From contig JAVBKW010000037.1 in NCBI GenBank assembly GCA_031553855.1, forward strand, positions 1 to 33,584: a DNA stretch of 33,584 bases. Reading direction: 5' to 3'. The notes under the pieces are model-generated. The model saw only the letters and a program-made list of their open reading frames with translations. It was not told the DNA's origin and did no database searches. Shown piece by piece: positions 8,883 to 16,593 of this stretch (positions within the stretch are counted from its first letter, which is position 1; the number at the start of each line of letters is the position of its first letter). The translations under genes and the position numbers were made by a program. This stretch comes from RACS-047 sp031553855 (GTDB taxonomy: Bacteria; Bacillota; Clostridia; Christensenellales; Pumilibacteraceae).

Positions 8883-8909
8883 ACCTTGCCTTGAGGGCAA
8901 GGTTTTTTT
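8883..8909 (+). terminator. Strong hairpin terminator with no plus-strand gene before it
   Basis: ACCTTGCC, a five-base loop, GGCAAGGT and a seven-T run form a textbook Rho-independent terminator for plus-strand transcription. No plus-strand gene lies upstream, since murB is on the minus strand. A small GGGC/GCCC hairpin (8870-8881) precedes it, and read on the minus strand that small hairpin is followed by TTTTATT, so the pair could work in both directions between the lipoprotein gene and murB. Confidence 0.6.
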
Positions 8910-8962
8910 CGCGCTAACGTAAGCTTTAGTTGTTTTTAAATGTTATTTCCTATAGCGTAAGT

Positions 8963-8995
8963 AAAAAACTGCAAGCTTTTAACCTGCAGTTTTTT
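8963..8995 (-). terminator. Bidirectional terminator after the lipoprotein gene
   Basis: AAAAAACTGCA (8963-8973) and TGCAGTTTTTT (8985-8995) form an 11-bp stem with an 11-base loop, so both strands end in T runs. It lies about 75 bases beyond the stop of the lipoprotein gene and would end that transcript. The remainder of the 8752-9069 gap holds the murB 5' region and the plus-strand terminator at 8883-8909. Confidence 0.75.
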
Positions 8996-9069
8996 AACGT
9001 GCGTTTAATTATGGCTTTAAAATAATGGGGCTATAATTAGTGCGTACTATGCGGATGCGATGAGGCAAA

Positions 9070-10521
9070 CTACTCCTTGCAGATATACGCGCTGAAATTG
9101 TCACCCGCTTTGCAAATCCTGGCTGTAAAGCCGTCTAAACCGTTAGCGGAGATATATTCATCCAAGGCAGCCTGCGAGGGAAGAACTTCATAGCTTTCCG
9201 TACTTATCGCGTAAATTGTATACTTGAACGTTTTAGTAGTTTCATTTCCGTTTTTGTCTGTGGAAACAAAGTTAGTAAGGGTCCATTCGTTAACAAAAGT
9301 ATTATTCTCTATAACAGGATAGTTTGTAGCGTTTTCGTCCCAGCCTGAATTTGTTTTGCCCACCATTGCTATTACGCCGTTGTCAAAACTGTTGTTTTTT
9401 ACGATCTGATCAGACGCGTCGTTGGTTCCGGCTCCCGTTCCGTTTGCAATATAGAGGCGGCAGTCGGTAAAGCTGTTGCCGTCCACTAAATATTTACTTG
9501 TTCCGGTAGCGTTAAAATAAACCGCCATAGGCCTGTCAAAAGTTACAGTCCCGTTTGTAACGGCGCCTTTAAAAGTACAGTTGCTTATTACGGAGTTATC
9601 CCCTTCGGCTTCAACAGTTATCAGTTTTAAATATACGTTGCTTCCCTGTTGATCTGCAAAATCCATACCGATACCGTCAATGATAATGTCCTGAGCCGCA
9701 ATCATTATCGCAGATTGCTCTCTGCCGACTCCGCCGCAGGTAGAGGTGAATTTCACGTCCCCGACCCCGTATATGCTTACGCCTTTTACGGCAATGTAAA
9801 AATTAGTGGGACCCATGCTCACGCCTGCCGCAGAATATGAGGTTTCTTTATGGATAGCGTATTTGCCGGACGTGAATACGACACACTCGTTTTGCTCAAA
9901 ATTAACAAGGTTTTGGGGAACCGACCTGTCGTTTTGCATGGCATCGAATTCAGCCTGAGTTGTTATGGCCCTATCTGCAACGATGATATCGAAATTATAT
10001 TCAAAGCCGTCTTTTTCAAATTTAACAGTCTGCTTTCCTGAAACCGTTTTGTCATACCCGCTTATCATATCCGCAGTAACGTCGGCTTCCTCGGTTTTTG
10101 TGGCGTCGGATTTAACAAACTTATATTTAAAATCAACGGGCAGCTCCGTTCCTTTAAAAACATACTTATTGTTTAAAAACGCACCCGTCACTTCTAAACC
10201 TGTGACCGTAACTGCCGGAACTACCGTGATCGTAAAGGTTTTCGATACGCCCTTATATGTAACGGTGACCTCTTGCTCGCCAAGCACAGTTTTATCGTAG
10301 CCCGATACCATATCCTCTGTGACGTCTATCGGCTCGTCTTTAGTTCCGTCTTTATAGACGACAACCACTTTGATATCGCTAAGATCTGTATTCTGGACTA
10401 TTTCGCCAGCGGTGATCTGCGCGCCGGAAATCTCCAGCTCCGCAACGTCTACAGCGTCGCATGCGGCAAATACCGCAACTGCGATAACTAGAGACAACAC
10501 TAAAGTAAACACTTTTTTCAT
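9070..10521 (-). CDS. Lipoprotein with Ig-like modules and a right-handed beta-helix
   Basis: This 483-residue surface protein starts with a lipoprotein signal peptide: a basic MKK, a hydrophobic stretch, and VFAAC with the lipidated cysteine at about residue 21. Two bacterial Ig-like modules follow (about 28-100 and 105-182); each has the closing pattern SGYDKTV-G-Q-VTVTYKG. The rest (about 185-440) has short strands with Asn-rich turns (VISNCTFKG, VDGNSFTDC, IVKNNSFDN, VIENNTF), typical of parallel beta-helix proteins such as pectate-lyase-like folds. GAGGAG nine bases before the ATG supports the start. It stands alone between terminators. Binding or degradation of polysaccharide is possible, but no catalytic residues can be assigned. 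Confidence 0.8.
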   Translation of the reverse strand: MKKVFTLVLSLVIAVAVFAACDAVDVAELEISGAQITAGEIVQNTDLSDIKVVVVYKDGTKDEPIDVTEDMVSGYDKTVLGEQEVTVTYKGVSKTFTITVVPAVTVTGLEVTGAFLNNKYVFKGTELPVDFKYKFVKSDATKTEEADVTADMISGYDKTVSGKQTVKFEKDGFEYNFDIIVADRAITTQAEFDAMQNDRSVPQNLVNFEQNECVVFTSGKYAIHKETSYSAAGVSMGPTNFYIAVKGVSIYGVGDVKFTSTCGGVGREQSAIMIAAQDIIIDGIGMDFADQQGSNVYLKLITVEAEGDNSVISNCTFKGAVTNGTVTFDRPMAVYFNATGTSKYLVDGNSFTDCRLYIANGTGAGTNDASDQIVKNNSFDNGVIAMVGKTNSGWDENATNYPVIENNTFVNEWTLTNFVSTDKNGNETTKTFKYTIYAISTESYEVLPSQAALDEYISANGLDGFTARICKAGDNFSAYICKE

Positions 10522-10639
10522 TTTTACGTTCTCCTCAAGTTTATTATTCTCAATATGTTATAAAATTATGGGTATACACAAATATATTTTTATTGGTTCT
10601 AAAACAAATGCTGGGGAATGACTATAAATAGACCGTAGT

Positions 10640-10727
10640 AATTGCGAAAAACGTAAGCAATCAAGGCTCCGGAGCGCTCCACAAAGTTGCCATCTTCTCC
10701 GAATGCCACGCTACGCTCGCAATGACA
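10640..10727. repeat. Possible REP/MITE-like intergenic element
   Basis: The ends are imperfect inverted repeats: ATTGCGAAAAACGTAAGCAA on one side and, on the opposite strand, ATTGCGAGCGTAGCGTGGCA. The centre has two overlapping palindromes, GCTCCGGAGC and GGAGCGCTCC. The TCATTGCGAGCG...AGCG pattern resembles dispersed intergenic repeats seen in many bacterial genomes. It lies between the zinc-ribbon gene and the lipoprotein gene and codes for nothing I can recognise. Confidence 0.5.
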
Positions 10728-10763
10728 ACCCCAACATTCGACATTGAGCCTTTTTATAGCATA

Positions 10764-10802
10764 AAAAAATGGCCCCGGGTTTTATACCGAAGTCATTTTT
10801 TT
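10764..10802 (-). terminator. Terminator after the zinc-ribbon gene
   Basis: About ten bases beyond the zinc-ribbon stop, AAAAAATG.. and ..CATTTTTT arms enclose a GC-rich inner region (CCCCGGG...CCG). Read on the minus strand it ends in a T run, as for Rho-independent termination. The inner part of the stem has an internal loop, so its strength is uncertain. Confidence 0.55.
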
Positions 10803-10813
10803 ATTCTTAATAA

Positions 10814-10987
10814 TTAGCCTCTTTTAGAAAAACCGCCGTCGCGTCTCTGGTTTTTACGAGCTTTGCGGCATTCAGGGCAACGTGCAGGCTCATTTGTGAA
10901 GCCTTTTTCAGTATAGAATGCCTGTTCGCCTTCTGTGAAAACGAATTCTTTCTGGCAATCTTTACAGATTAATGTTTTATCAGCCAT
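10814..10987 (-). CDS. Small zinc-ribbon protein (CxxC-CxxC)
   Basis: A 57-residue protein starts MADKTLICKDC and has two cysteine pairs, CKDC (8-11) and CPEC (37-40), spaced as in a treble-clef or ribbon zinc site. Between them lies FVFTEGEQAFYTEKGFTNE and after them a basic tail (RKARKNQRRDGG). This matches the family of small probable zinc-ribbon proteins found in many Firmicutes, whose function is unknown; the basic tail suggests nucleic-acid or ribosome binding. AGGAGG lies upstream of the ATG. A strong promoter at 11086-11114 and a terminator at 10764-10802 make it a one-gene unit. The cysteines and the family-like length make it a real gene despite its size. Confidence 0.88.
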   Translation of the reverse strand: MADKTLICKDCQKEFVFTEGEQAFYTEKGFTNEPARCPECRKARKNQRRDGGFSKRG

Positions 10988-11085
10988 TTTAGGTTGTAAC
11001 CTCCTTTAAATATTTTGGAAATTGAGTTAGAGTGTTCAACCTAAAAAAGGAAATTGAAACTGCCTGACTTTGTTCCATTAACATA

Positions 11086-11114
11086 ATAATACAACAAAAA
11101 ACAAAAGAAGTCAA
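11086..11114 (-). promoter_or_regulatory. Sigma-A promoter of the zinc-ribbon gene
   Basis: On the minus strand TTGACT (11109-11114) and TATTAT (11086-11091) stand 17 bases apart with a T-rich spacer. Transcription would begin near 11079, leaving a leader of about 90 bases before the zinc-ribbon ATG at 10987. It is separate from the flotillin operon that ends at 11161. Confidence 0.75.
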
Positions 11115-11160
11115 TCGCTTTGATGTACTTTATAAAAATTGCTTTTGGCCAAAATTAAAT

Positions 11161-12624
11161 CTATTTCTTAGCTTTCTCCGCTTTTTCGGTTTTTTCAACC
11201 TTTTCCGCTTTAACTTCCGTTACAACGGAGGCCGCGGCCTCATCTTTACTCACCTTTCCTAAAAATTCAGGTATCTCCATACCGACCATTTTATACATTT
11301 CGGTGAGCGGAGGAACGGATTTCATAATATTGGAAATAAAGCTGGCAGTAGAAGAGCCTTCCTTATTGCCGCCGCCCAGTGAATCCCAGACGGTGACTTT
11401 ATCGATCTTGATGTTCTTAACGGCCTCGACCTGCACCTTAATGAGATCCTCGAGCTTGTCGGTGATCATCATCTTGACCGCGGCATCAGAAGTCCCGCCG
11501 CTTGCCTTAACGATCTTTTCAAAACCTTGCGATTGTTTTTCGAGCATAGCAAACAAACCTTCGGCTTCGGCGACCATCTTCATACGGATAGCGTCGGCGT
11601 CGCCTCGCGCTTTACGGCGGATCATTTCAGCCTCGGCCTCGGCCTGAAGCTCAAGCCTTCTCTTTTCGATTTCGGCTTTGACGATGATATCGGCCTCGAG
11701 CGTGCTCTTTTCTCTTTCGGCACGGGCAAGCTCGGCTTGTTGTTCTGCTAAATAAGCTGCCTTGTTGGCCTCGGCTTCTGCGATCATTTCTGCGATAGAG
11801 GCTTGCTTTTCTGCTTCCGCCTCAACCTGACGGCGGCGCGCGTTAGACTGGCTGATTTCGGCCTGCGAGCTGTTTTCTCCGTTTACCGCGGTAGAGTTAG
11901 CCTGCGCTACCTGTATACGCTGTTCCATCAGCGCGTTTGCCTCGCCTATGGAACCGTCCCTGTTCTTTTCGGCAACGGAGCGTTTCGCATCGTTTATAGC
12001 TTTAGCGGCCGCTTCCTTACCAAGCGCATTGATATAGCCCGATTCGTCGGAAATATCCGTTACGTTAACGTTTATCAGCCTTAAGCCGATCTTTTTAAGC
12101 TCGCCCTCGACGTTTGAGGAAACTGCGGCCAAAAACTTATCTCTGTCGGAGTTGATTTCCTCGATATCCATCAACGCGACTACTAAACGCAGCTGTCCTA
12201 AAATGATATCTTTTGCTAAATCCTGAATATCGGTCTGACGCAGTCCTAGCAGCCTTTCAGCCGCGTTCTGCATAACGCCTGTCTCGGTTGAAATACCTAC
12301 GGTGAAACGGCTGGGAACGTCTACGCGGATATTTTGACGCGAAAGCGTATTTTTAAGGTCGACCGAGATCGACATAGGAGTAAGATCCAAAAACTTATAA
12401 GCCTGAACGAACGGCCATACGAACGATGCGCCGCCATGGATACATTTACTGGATCTTGACGTGCCGTCCTTATTCTTACCGACGTTACCATATATGATCA
12501 TAACCTGATCGGACGGACATTTTTTATATCTTGCGGCAATAACGCCGAAGATCATAAAAAATACTGCTACAATGGCGATGATGATACCTATGATCCCGCC
12601 GATTTCAAGCGCGCTGTAGAACAT
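11161..12624 (-). CDS. floT: Flotillin-like SPFH membrane scaffold protein
   Basis: Flotillins organise membrane microdomains and influence signalling, secretion and cell-shape proteins. The 487-residue protein has one N-terminal membrane segment (about 8-31), an SPFH/band 7 domain (about 32-190, with WPFVQAYKFLDLTPMSI and VPSRFTVGIS), a long Ala/Glu-rich coiled coil (about 200-365, EAEAEKQ and AEAEMIRRKARGDADAI patterns), and a C-terminal region ending in a Lys/Glu-rich tail. AAGGAG precedes the start; an ATG-TAA mini-frame overlaps the start codon (ATGTAATG). The upstream neighbours are an SPFH-only paralogue and NfeD, like yuaF-yuaG (floT) in Bacillus. The family call is firm; the symbol rests on that resemblance. 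Confidence 0.9.
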   Translation of the reverse strand: MFYSALEIGGIIGIIIAIVAVFFMIFGVIAARYKKCPSDQVMIIYGNVGKNKDGTSRSSKCIHGGASFVWPFVQAYKFLDLTPMSISVDLKNTLSRQNIRVDVPSRFTVGISTETGVMQNAAERLLGLRQTDIQDLAKDIILGQLRLVVALMDIEEINSDRDKFLAAVSSNVEGELKKIGLRLINVNVTDISDESGYINALGKEAAAKAINDAKRSVAEKNRDGSIGEANALMEQRIQVAQANSTAVNGENSSQAEISQSNARRRQVEAEAEKQASIAEMIAEAEANKAAYLAEQQAELARAEREKSTLEADIIVKAEIEKRRLELQAEAEAEMIRRKARGDADAIRMKMVAEAEGLFAMLEKQSQGFEKIVKASGGTSDAAVKMMITDKLEDLIKVQVEAVKNIKIDKVTVWDSLGGGNKEGSSTASFISNIMKSVPPLTEMYKMVGMEIPEFLGKVSKDEAAASVVTEVKAEKVEKTEKAEKAKK

Positions 12625-12674
12625 TACATAAATCTCCTTATATTTTAATTATTTGTTTTTGATTAGAATTTATT

Positions 12675-13256
12675 TTAATCTGCCGACAATATATTGACGT
12701 TTATAAGCCTTAAACCTACTTTTTTAATCTGCTCTTCAACATTAACGCATAGAGTTTCTAAAAATTTGTCACGGCCGGCGTTAATCGTTTCAATATCCGT
12801 CTGCCCAACCGTTAAGCGCATCTGCCCCATTATAATGTCAGTAGCAAGCTCTATTATATTTTGGTTACTAAGTCCTAAAAGTCTTTCCGCCGCATTCTGC
12901 ATAACATCGGGCTCTGTAGAAATTCCTACTGTGAAACGCGATACAATATCTGTTTTTTCGTTTTTTGAAGTTAATGCTTGTTTTAAATCAATATGTATCG
13001 ATAAAGGCGTTAAGTCGAGAAATGTATAAGCTTGTATGAAAGGCCAAATAAAAACCGCTCCGCCATGGATGCACTTTGAAGATATGTCATTGCCGTTTTT
13101 ATCTTTCCCTACCTTCCCGTAGATAACCAAGATTTTATCGGCAGGACATTTTTTATAGCGTAATACAATTACAGTAAAGAAAAGAATAAACACTACGACA
13201 AGAGCTATTAAGATTCCTATTACTCCGCCCAATGGCAATACTTCACAAAAAATCAT
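12675..13256 (-). CDS. SPFH-only flotillin paralogue (short form)
   Basis: This 193-residue protein is clearly homologous to residues 1-193 of the flotillin that follows 50 bases later: same membrane segment, RYKKCP, SSKCIHGGA, WPFIQAYTFLDLTPLSI, SRFTVGIS, QNAAERLLGL and KKVGLRLINVN. It ends at LSAD, just where the full-length copy continues into its coiled coil, so it keeps the membrane anchor and SPFH domain but lacks the oligomerisation region. No remnant of a coiled coil lies in the 50-base gap, so a simple frameshift is unlikely. It could be a functional modulator of the full-length protein or a degenerating duplicate. It has more AT-rich codons than its partner. Confidence 0.82.
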   Translation of the reverse strand: MIFCEVLPLGGVIGILIALVVVFILFFTVIVLRYKKCPADKILVIYGKVGKDKNGNDISSKCIHGGAVFIWPFIQAYTFLDLTPLSIHIDLKQALTSKNEKTDIVSRFTVGISTEPDVMQNAAERLLGLSNQNIIELATDIIMGQMRLTVGQTDIETINAGRDKFLETLCVNVEEQIKKVGLRLINVNILSAD

Positions 13257-13300
13257 ATCTCTTCACCCTCTGCTTTTTACAATGATTTAATTGAAGGCGT

Positions 13301-13924
13301 TTAGTATTTTTCGACTACGACAGTCCCCTCGTCCACAGTCCCTGTGACTCTGACTTTTGTTCCGGTTTTGATCGGTTCGTCGTTATCCGTGACGGCTTCA
13401 AATTCGACGAGACGCTCCTGAACGTAAACGTTCACTTTGCCGTTTCCGCCGCGCTTTGCGGGCACTGTGAGGTATACCTCCGCGGAAGAGCCGACAGTGT
13501 TCTTGATCTCGATATTGCCGCTGGACTGCATTTTTTCTATGGATTTCATTAAGAACGCAACTAAGAAAGCCGCGCCTACGCCGATAGCTATACCGATGAG
13601 CGTTGCAGCCCAGTCCGGCATATTGTCTATACTGCAGAAAGTAAACACTACCCAGGAGCCGATAGCAAAGAACGCAAGAATAGAACGGACAGATAAAACA
13701 CGCAGCCCGAAAATCATTCCGAAACCGGCGTCGTTAGCGTGGTCTGCCGTACAATCGTCGCCGCCGCCACCGTCGTGAGCGTCCGTTCCGTCGTAGCTTG
13801 AGTCGTCGCCTATGCCGACAAACATCATAATGATCTGCACTATCATAATAAGCGTCGTCGCGACCGCTATGACGAACAGAACCTGCTGATATGTAGATAA
13901 GCTGTTGTTCCACCACTGTGCCAT
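13301..13924 (-). CDS. NfeD-family membrane protein (flotillin partner)
   Basis: NfeD proteins are encoded next to flotillins and are thought to act with them in membrane domains (YuaF with FloT in Bacillus). This 207-residue protein has membrane segments at about 13-37, 78-95 and 102-125, an Asp/Gly/His-rich soluble loop between the first two (DDSSYDGTDAHDGGGGDD), and a C-terminal OB-fold of beta strands (about 140-207) with AEVYLTVPAKRGGNGKVNV and GTKVRVTGTVDEGTVVVEKY. It lacks the ClpP-like protease domain of long NfeD proteins. AGGAGG stands before the start. It is the first gene of the NfeD / short SPFH / flotillin operon. The acidic, histidine-containing loop could bind metal; this is inferred. 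Confidence 0.85.
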   Translation of the reverse strand: MAQWWNNSLSTYQQVLFVIAVATTLIMIVQIIMMFVGIGDDSSYDGTDAHDGGGGDDCTADHANDAGFGMIFGLRVLSVRSILAFFAIGSWVVFTFCSIDNMPDWAATLIGIAIGVGAAFLVAFLMKSIEKMQSSGNIEIKNTVGSSAEVYLTVPAKRGGNGKVNVYVQERLVEFEAVTDNDEPIKTGTKVRVTGTVDEGTVVVEKY

Positions 13925-13988
13925 AATTTTTTCTACCTCCTGTTTAGCATTACCTTAACTCATTTACACTCTTGTTTGGTATATTCTG

Positions 13989-13994
13989 ATTATA
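13989..13994 (-). promoter_or_regulatory. Extended -10 promoter of the NfeD-flotillin operon
   Basis: The minus strand reads TATGTTATAATCAG, a perfect TATAAT with TGn extension, about 65 bases upstream of the NfeD start. The -35 region is T-rich but has no clear TTGACA. Nothing else between 13925 and 14190 suggests a gene. Confidence 0.5.
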
Positions 13995-14190
13995 ACATAC
14001 AGAAAACCAAAATAAAAGCGGTTTTTGTATTTTTGATACAATTCTTAACAAACTTTAATCTTTATTATTCTATTCTAAGAAAGCGATAAATAAACGCAAT
14101 TAAACTTTTTAGCAAAACTTTAAGAGATTTCGAGCCCTATCGCCGCCGATAATACTTCCTCTATTAATCTTCGTAGCGTTTCCTTAAAAT

Positions 14191-14224
14191 CACCTCAAGA
14201 CAATTTTACCATTATCTTGAGGCG
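14191..14224 (-). terminator. CCTCAAGA hairpin, likely terminator of the tail-fibre gene
   Basis: Arms of 10 bases (14191-14200 and 14215-14224) enclose a 14-base loop. On the minus strand the hairpin is followed by ATTTTAAGG, a weak T run. It shares its arm sequence CCTCAAGA/TCTTGAGG with a second hairpin at 14296-14332, about 70 bases nearer the gene. Confidence 0.5.
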
Positions 14225-14262
14225 ATATCAAACTTAATTATATAAACTGACGGTTGTCAATA

Positions 14263-14292
14263 CCACCGTCCCCCTGACCACCGTCCCCCTGA
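14263..14292. repeat. Tandem duplicate of CCACCGTCCCCCTGA
   Basis: Two perfect 15-base copies stand directly end to end (14263-14277 and 14278-14292), between the two CCTCAAGA hairpins and just past the tail-fibre stop. The GGGGGACGG core (minus strand) is similar in style to the GGGGACA repeats near 17.5 kb and to the end sequences of some REP-type elements. Confidence 0.7.
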
Positions 14293-14295
14293 CCA

Positions 14296-14332
14296 AACAC
14301 CTCAAGAATATTTTTCATACTCTTGAGGTGTT
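14296..14332 (-). repeat. CCTCAAGA hairpin spanning the tail-fibre stop codon
   Basis: Twelve-base perfect arms (14296-14307 and 14321-14332) with a 13-base loop form a hairpin that contains the last codons and the TGA stop of the tail-fibre gene. It is a second copy of the hairpin at 14191-14224. No T run follows it on the minus strand, so it may protect the 3' end or be one half of a duplication made when the repeat between them arrived. Confidence 0.6.
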
Positions 14333-16278
14333 ATCAATTTACTATAGCAAACTACTAGGTCACTCTGCGGGCTTCTCCTTGCGTCTATGATATTTTTAAT
14401 GGTTGACGGTAAACTAAAATTGGGTCGGATCCCGAATAATTTTATTGAAACGGGCGCTGGAGCCATATGGTTAAGAAAAGAAACCGCTCCTGACGTTGAA
14501 ACTAATATACCTTTTAAATATGCGGCTTCAAAATCTTGATTTGATGGTTTTAAACAAGTAAATTCAGCATAAAGGCCGCTAAATTCATAATCATACGCAT
14601 GATTAATCGTAAAACTAGCACTAATACTGGTCGATGTAATCATATACTTATAACCCGGAGTAATATTATATGTCGCCCCCGCTCCTCCTGAAAATACTAA
14701 TTCATACGGCGGATTATTAGGACTATAAGGCTCTACATCGTTTATCATAAATTTACTGCATCTTGCCTTTAAAACATTATCTTTATCAAGAATAATACCA
14801 TACTGTGGTGTATATATAGTTCCGTTACCTTTTCTGCCGAATGAATAAACGTCTGGTGGATTATTTCCAACGCCATACCACATCAAGCCGCCTTCTTCAG
14901 TTGTACCATCAACACTTCTTTGAGTAATTCCCCTAGCATATCCACCCCCACTCGTTAAAGGTCTATCTAAAAATACTGCACCATCATCAAGCGTTATATT
15001 ACCAGAACCAGTATTAATCTTTAAACCATCGGTCATAGTATCGCCAGCTTTAGCAACTGCGCCTAATGCCGCCGGAGTGGGTTTGTTTCCGGGATGATAT
15101 ACTTCACTGCCCTTTACCGAAACAGTTCCGTTACTAGTGTTTATGCTATCGTTTGGCGTATTTGTCGCGTCTGCTGGAAGTGCGGATAAAAATGTGTATT
15201 GATTTGCAACAGAAATACTAGTTGCAACATATTTGACGTCTATAAAGTATTTTTGATATTGTCCACCATCAAAATATATTTTGAGCAAGTTTGAACTTTG
15301 TGTCCAAGAATACTTTATTTTATTTGAAGCTCTCCCGACTGCAAATGCTCCACGAAAATTTGCTTGCGACCCTCCCCATGTTATATCAAGAATTACCTTT
15401 GTGGAAGTTGTAGTAGTCTCGCTTCCATATCCTTGCTGACATTCAACAACTATTACGGTATCTGTCAAGATTGTAAATTCACCTAAACAAATTTTAGTAT
15501 TCGCTGAACCGCCAATATTGCCTGAAATTCGTGTTTCGTTTTGATATAACGGAACTGCGTTTACGTCTGTAGCTGCTGGTTTATTACGTGAAGTATAGCT
15601 ATAAGCAAATGCGTTTTTTAGATTAAGTGTTGTGCCTCTGGTAATTCCTGTATTTGCTTCAACAAAATTAATCGAACCGTCTGTGTCCGATAACGTGATT
15701 TTTATATAATTGGATAGCCAGACTTCGAATTTAACGGAATAACTGCCGCTAAACCCCCAATCAGCAGTGCTTGCGTTTGAGTTACCGCGGCAAGTATAAG
15801 TTCCCAGCACGTTATTCCAAGAGCTGCTTCCCCACACCGCGTCGAACAACGTCCAATCAACCGCCGTCCAGTCTATATTTAATATTGTGCTGGATAGGAT
15901 TGTTGTCGGATTATTTTGTTTTACAGTTTCAAATTGACTCTCAACGTTTATAGCTTTTGCAAGCGCATTCTGAGAGTTTGTTAATGCATTTTGAGCTGCG
16001 GAATTCGCTGTATTAGCTTTAGTTAACGCCTCTCCCGACTTAATATTTGCTGAATCGGCTGTCGTTATTGCTTGATCCGCATTGCTTTTTGCAATACTTG
16101 TATCTTCTTCAACTTGATTACTCCAATTAGTTAGCATTTCTGAATTAAGTAACGTGCCCTCTTCTTCAACTACGCCTTCGGCGTTCGCTCTTTCGATTTC
16201 GTATACGTTTTCTTGTCCCGCTACCGGGCGGATCACTCTCCTGTTGGGGAAGTCCGATTTTCTGTTTTTAAATATCAT
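14302..16278 (-). CDS. Phage tail-fibre-like protein
   Basis: The 658-residue protein resembles phage tail fibres. Its N-terminus (RRVIRPVAGQENVYEIERA, then EEEGTLLNSEML) is of the kind that attaches a fibre to its base. An Ala/Asn/Ser-rich coiled coil follows (about 58-115), and near the middle is the fibre motif VYHPGNKPTPAALGAVAKAG with DTMTDGLKI. Glycine-rich beta-type sequence makes up the rest. No signal peptide is present. I chose the ATG at 16276-16278, which has AAGGAG at good spacing; the frame stays open to a TTG at 16341, but that has no ribosome binding site. No other tail genes are in the window, so it is an orphan fibre, a prophage relic, or an accessory to the RHS locus. The C-terminus ends LITPQEYEKYS. 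Confidence 0.78.
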   Translation of the reverse strand: MIFKNRKSDFPNRRVIRPVAGQENVYEIERANAEGVVEEEGTLLNSEMLTNWSNQVEEDTSIAKSNADQAITTADSANIKSGEALTKANTANSAAQNALTNSQNALAKAINVESQFETVKQNNPTTILSSTILNIDWTAVDWTLFDAVWGSSSWNNVLGTYTCRGNSNASTADWGFSGSYSVKFEVWLSNYIKITLSDTDGSINFVEANTGITRGTTLNLKNAFAYSYTSRNKPAATDVNAVPLYQNETRISGNIGGSANTKICLGEFTILTDTVIVVECQQGYGSETTTTSTKVILDITWGGSQANFRGAFAVGRASNKIKYSWTQSSNLLKIYFDGGQYQKYFIDVKYVATSISVANQYTFLSALPADATNTPNDSINTSNGTVSVKGSEVYHPGNKPTPAALGAVAKAGDTMTDGLKINTGSGNITLDDGAVFLDRPLTSGGGYARGITQRSVDGTTEEGGLMWYGVGNNPPDVYSFGRKGNGTIYTPQYGIILDKDNVLKARCSKFMINDVEPYSPNNPPYELVFSGGAGATYNITPGYKYMITSTSISASFTINHAYDYEFSGLYAEFTCLKPSNQDFEAAYLKGILVSTSGAVSFLNHMAPAPVSIKLFGIRPNFSLPSTIKNIIDARRSPQSDLVVCYSKLITPQEYEKYS

Positions 16279-16323
16279 TTTTGTTTTTCTCCTTATTTTT
16301 TTATTATTATTTGATTTTGTAAA

Positions 16324-16379
16324 AGGTTTTTTATTGCTCAAATCAGCTGATTTAATCGAATTTTGAGCAATAAAAACCC
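16324..16379. promoter_or_regulatory. Large hairpin upstream of the tail-fibre gene
   Basis: Arms GGTTTTTTATTGCTCAAA and TTTTGAGCAATAAAAACC (one base unequal) enclose an 18-base loop region that contains the perfect palindrome AATCAGCTGATT. It lies about 45 bases upstream of the tail-fibre ATG, inside its probable leader. There is no T run directly after the stem on the minus strand, so it is more likely an operator, recombination site or RNA regulator than a terminator. The remaining 16380-16593 gap shows no gene. Confidence 0.6.
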
Positions 16380-16593
16380 CATGTTCATCGTTAAATGAAC
16401 TTATTTATTTTTTACAAGTTTTGTTTGATTAATGTTTTTGTTTGATTAAAATAGATCTATTTTTCTAATTTAGAGTTTTTTTGCAAAAGAACACCCTTAC
16501 GCGGTTATATGCAGCAGTTTACTTTACCCCGCCCGCCGTCATGGTTTCTTTCTATTTAATTGTTTGAAATTTTAAATTTAGTGTTGAAATGAA

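Noticed and set aside
12657..12677. Frameshift joining the short SPFH gene to the full-length flotillin
   Set aside because: The downstream gene has its own complete membrane segment and SPFH domain and its own AAGGAG, so these are two genes, not one broken gene.
16279..16341. Longer N-terminus for the tail-fibre protein from a TTG at 16341
   Set aside because: The added 21 residues are low-complexity Lys/Asn and run through the AAGGAG that serves the ATG at 16278; no ribosome binding site precedes the TTG.
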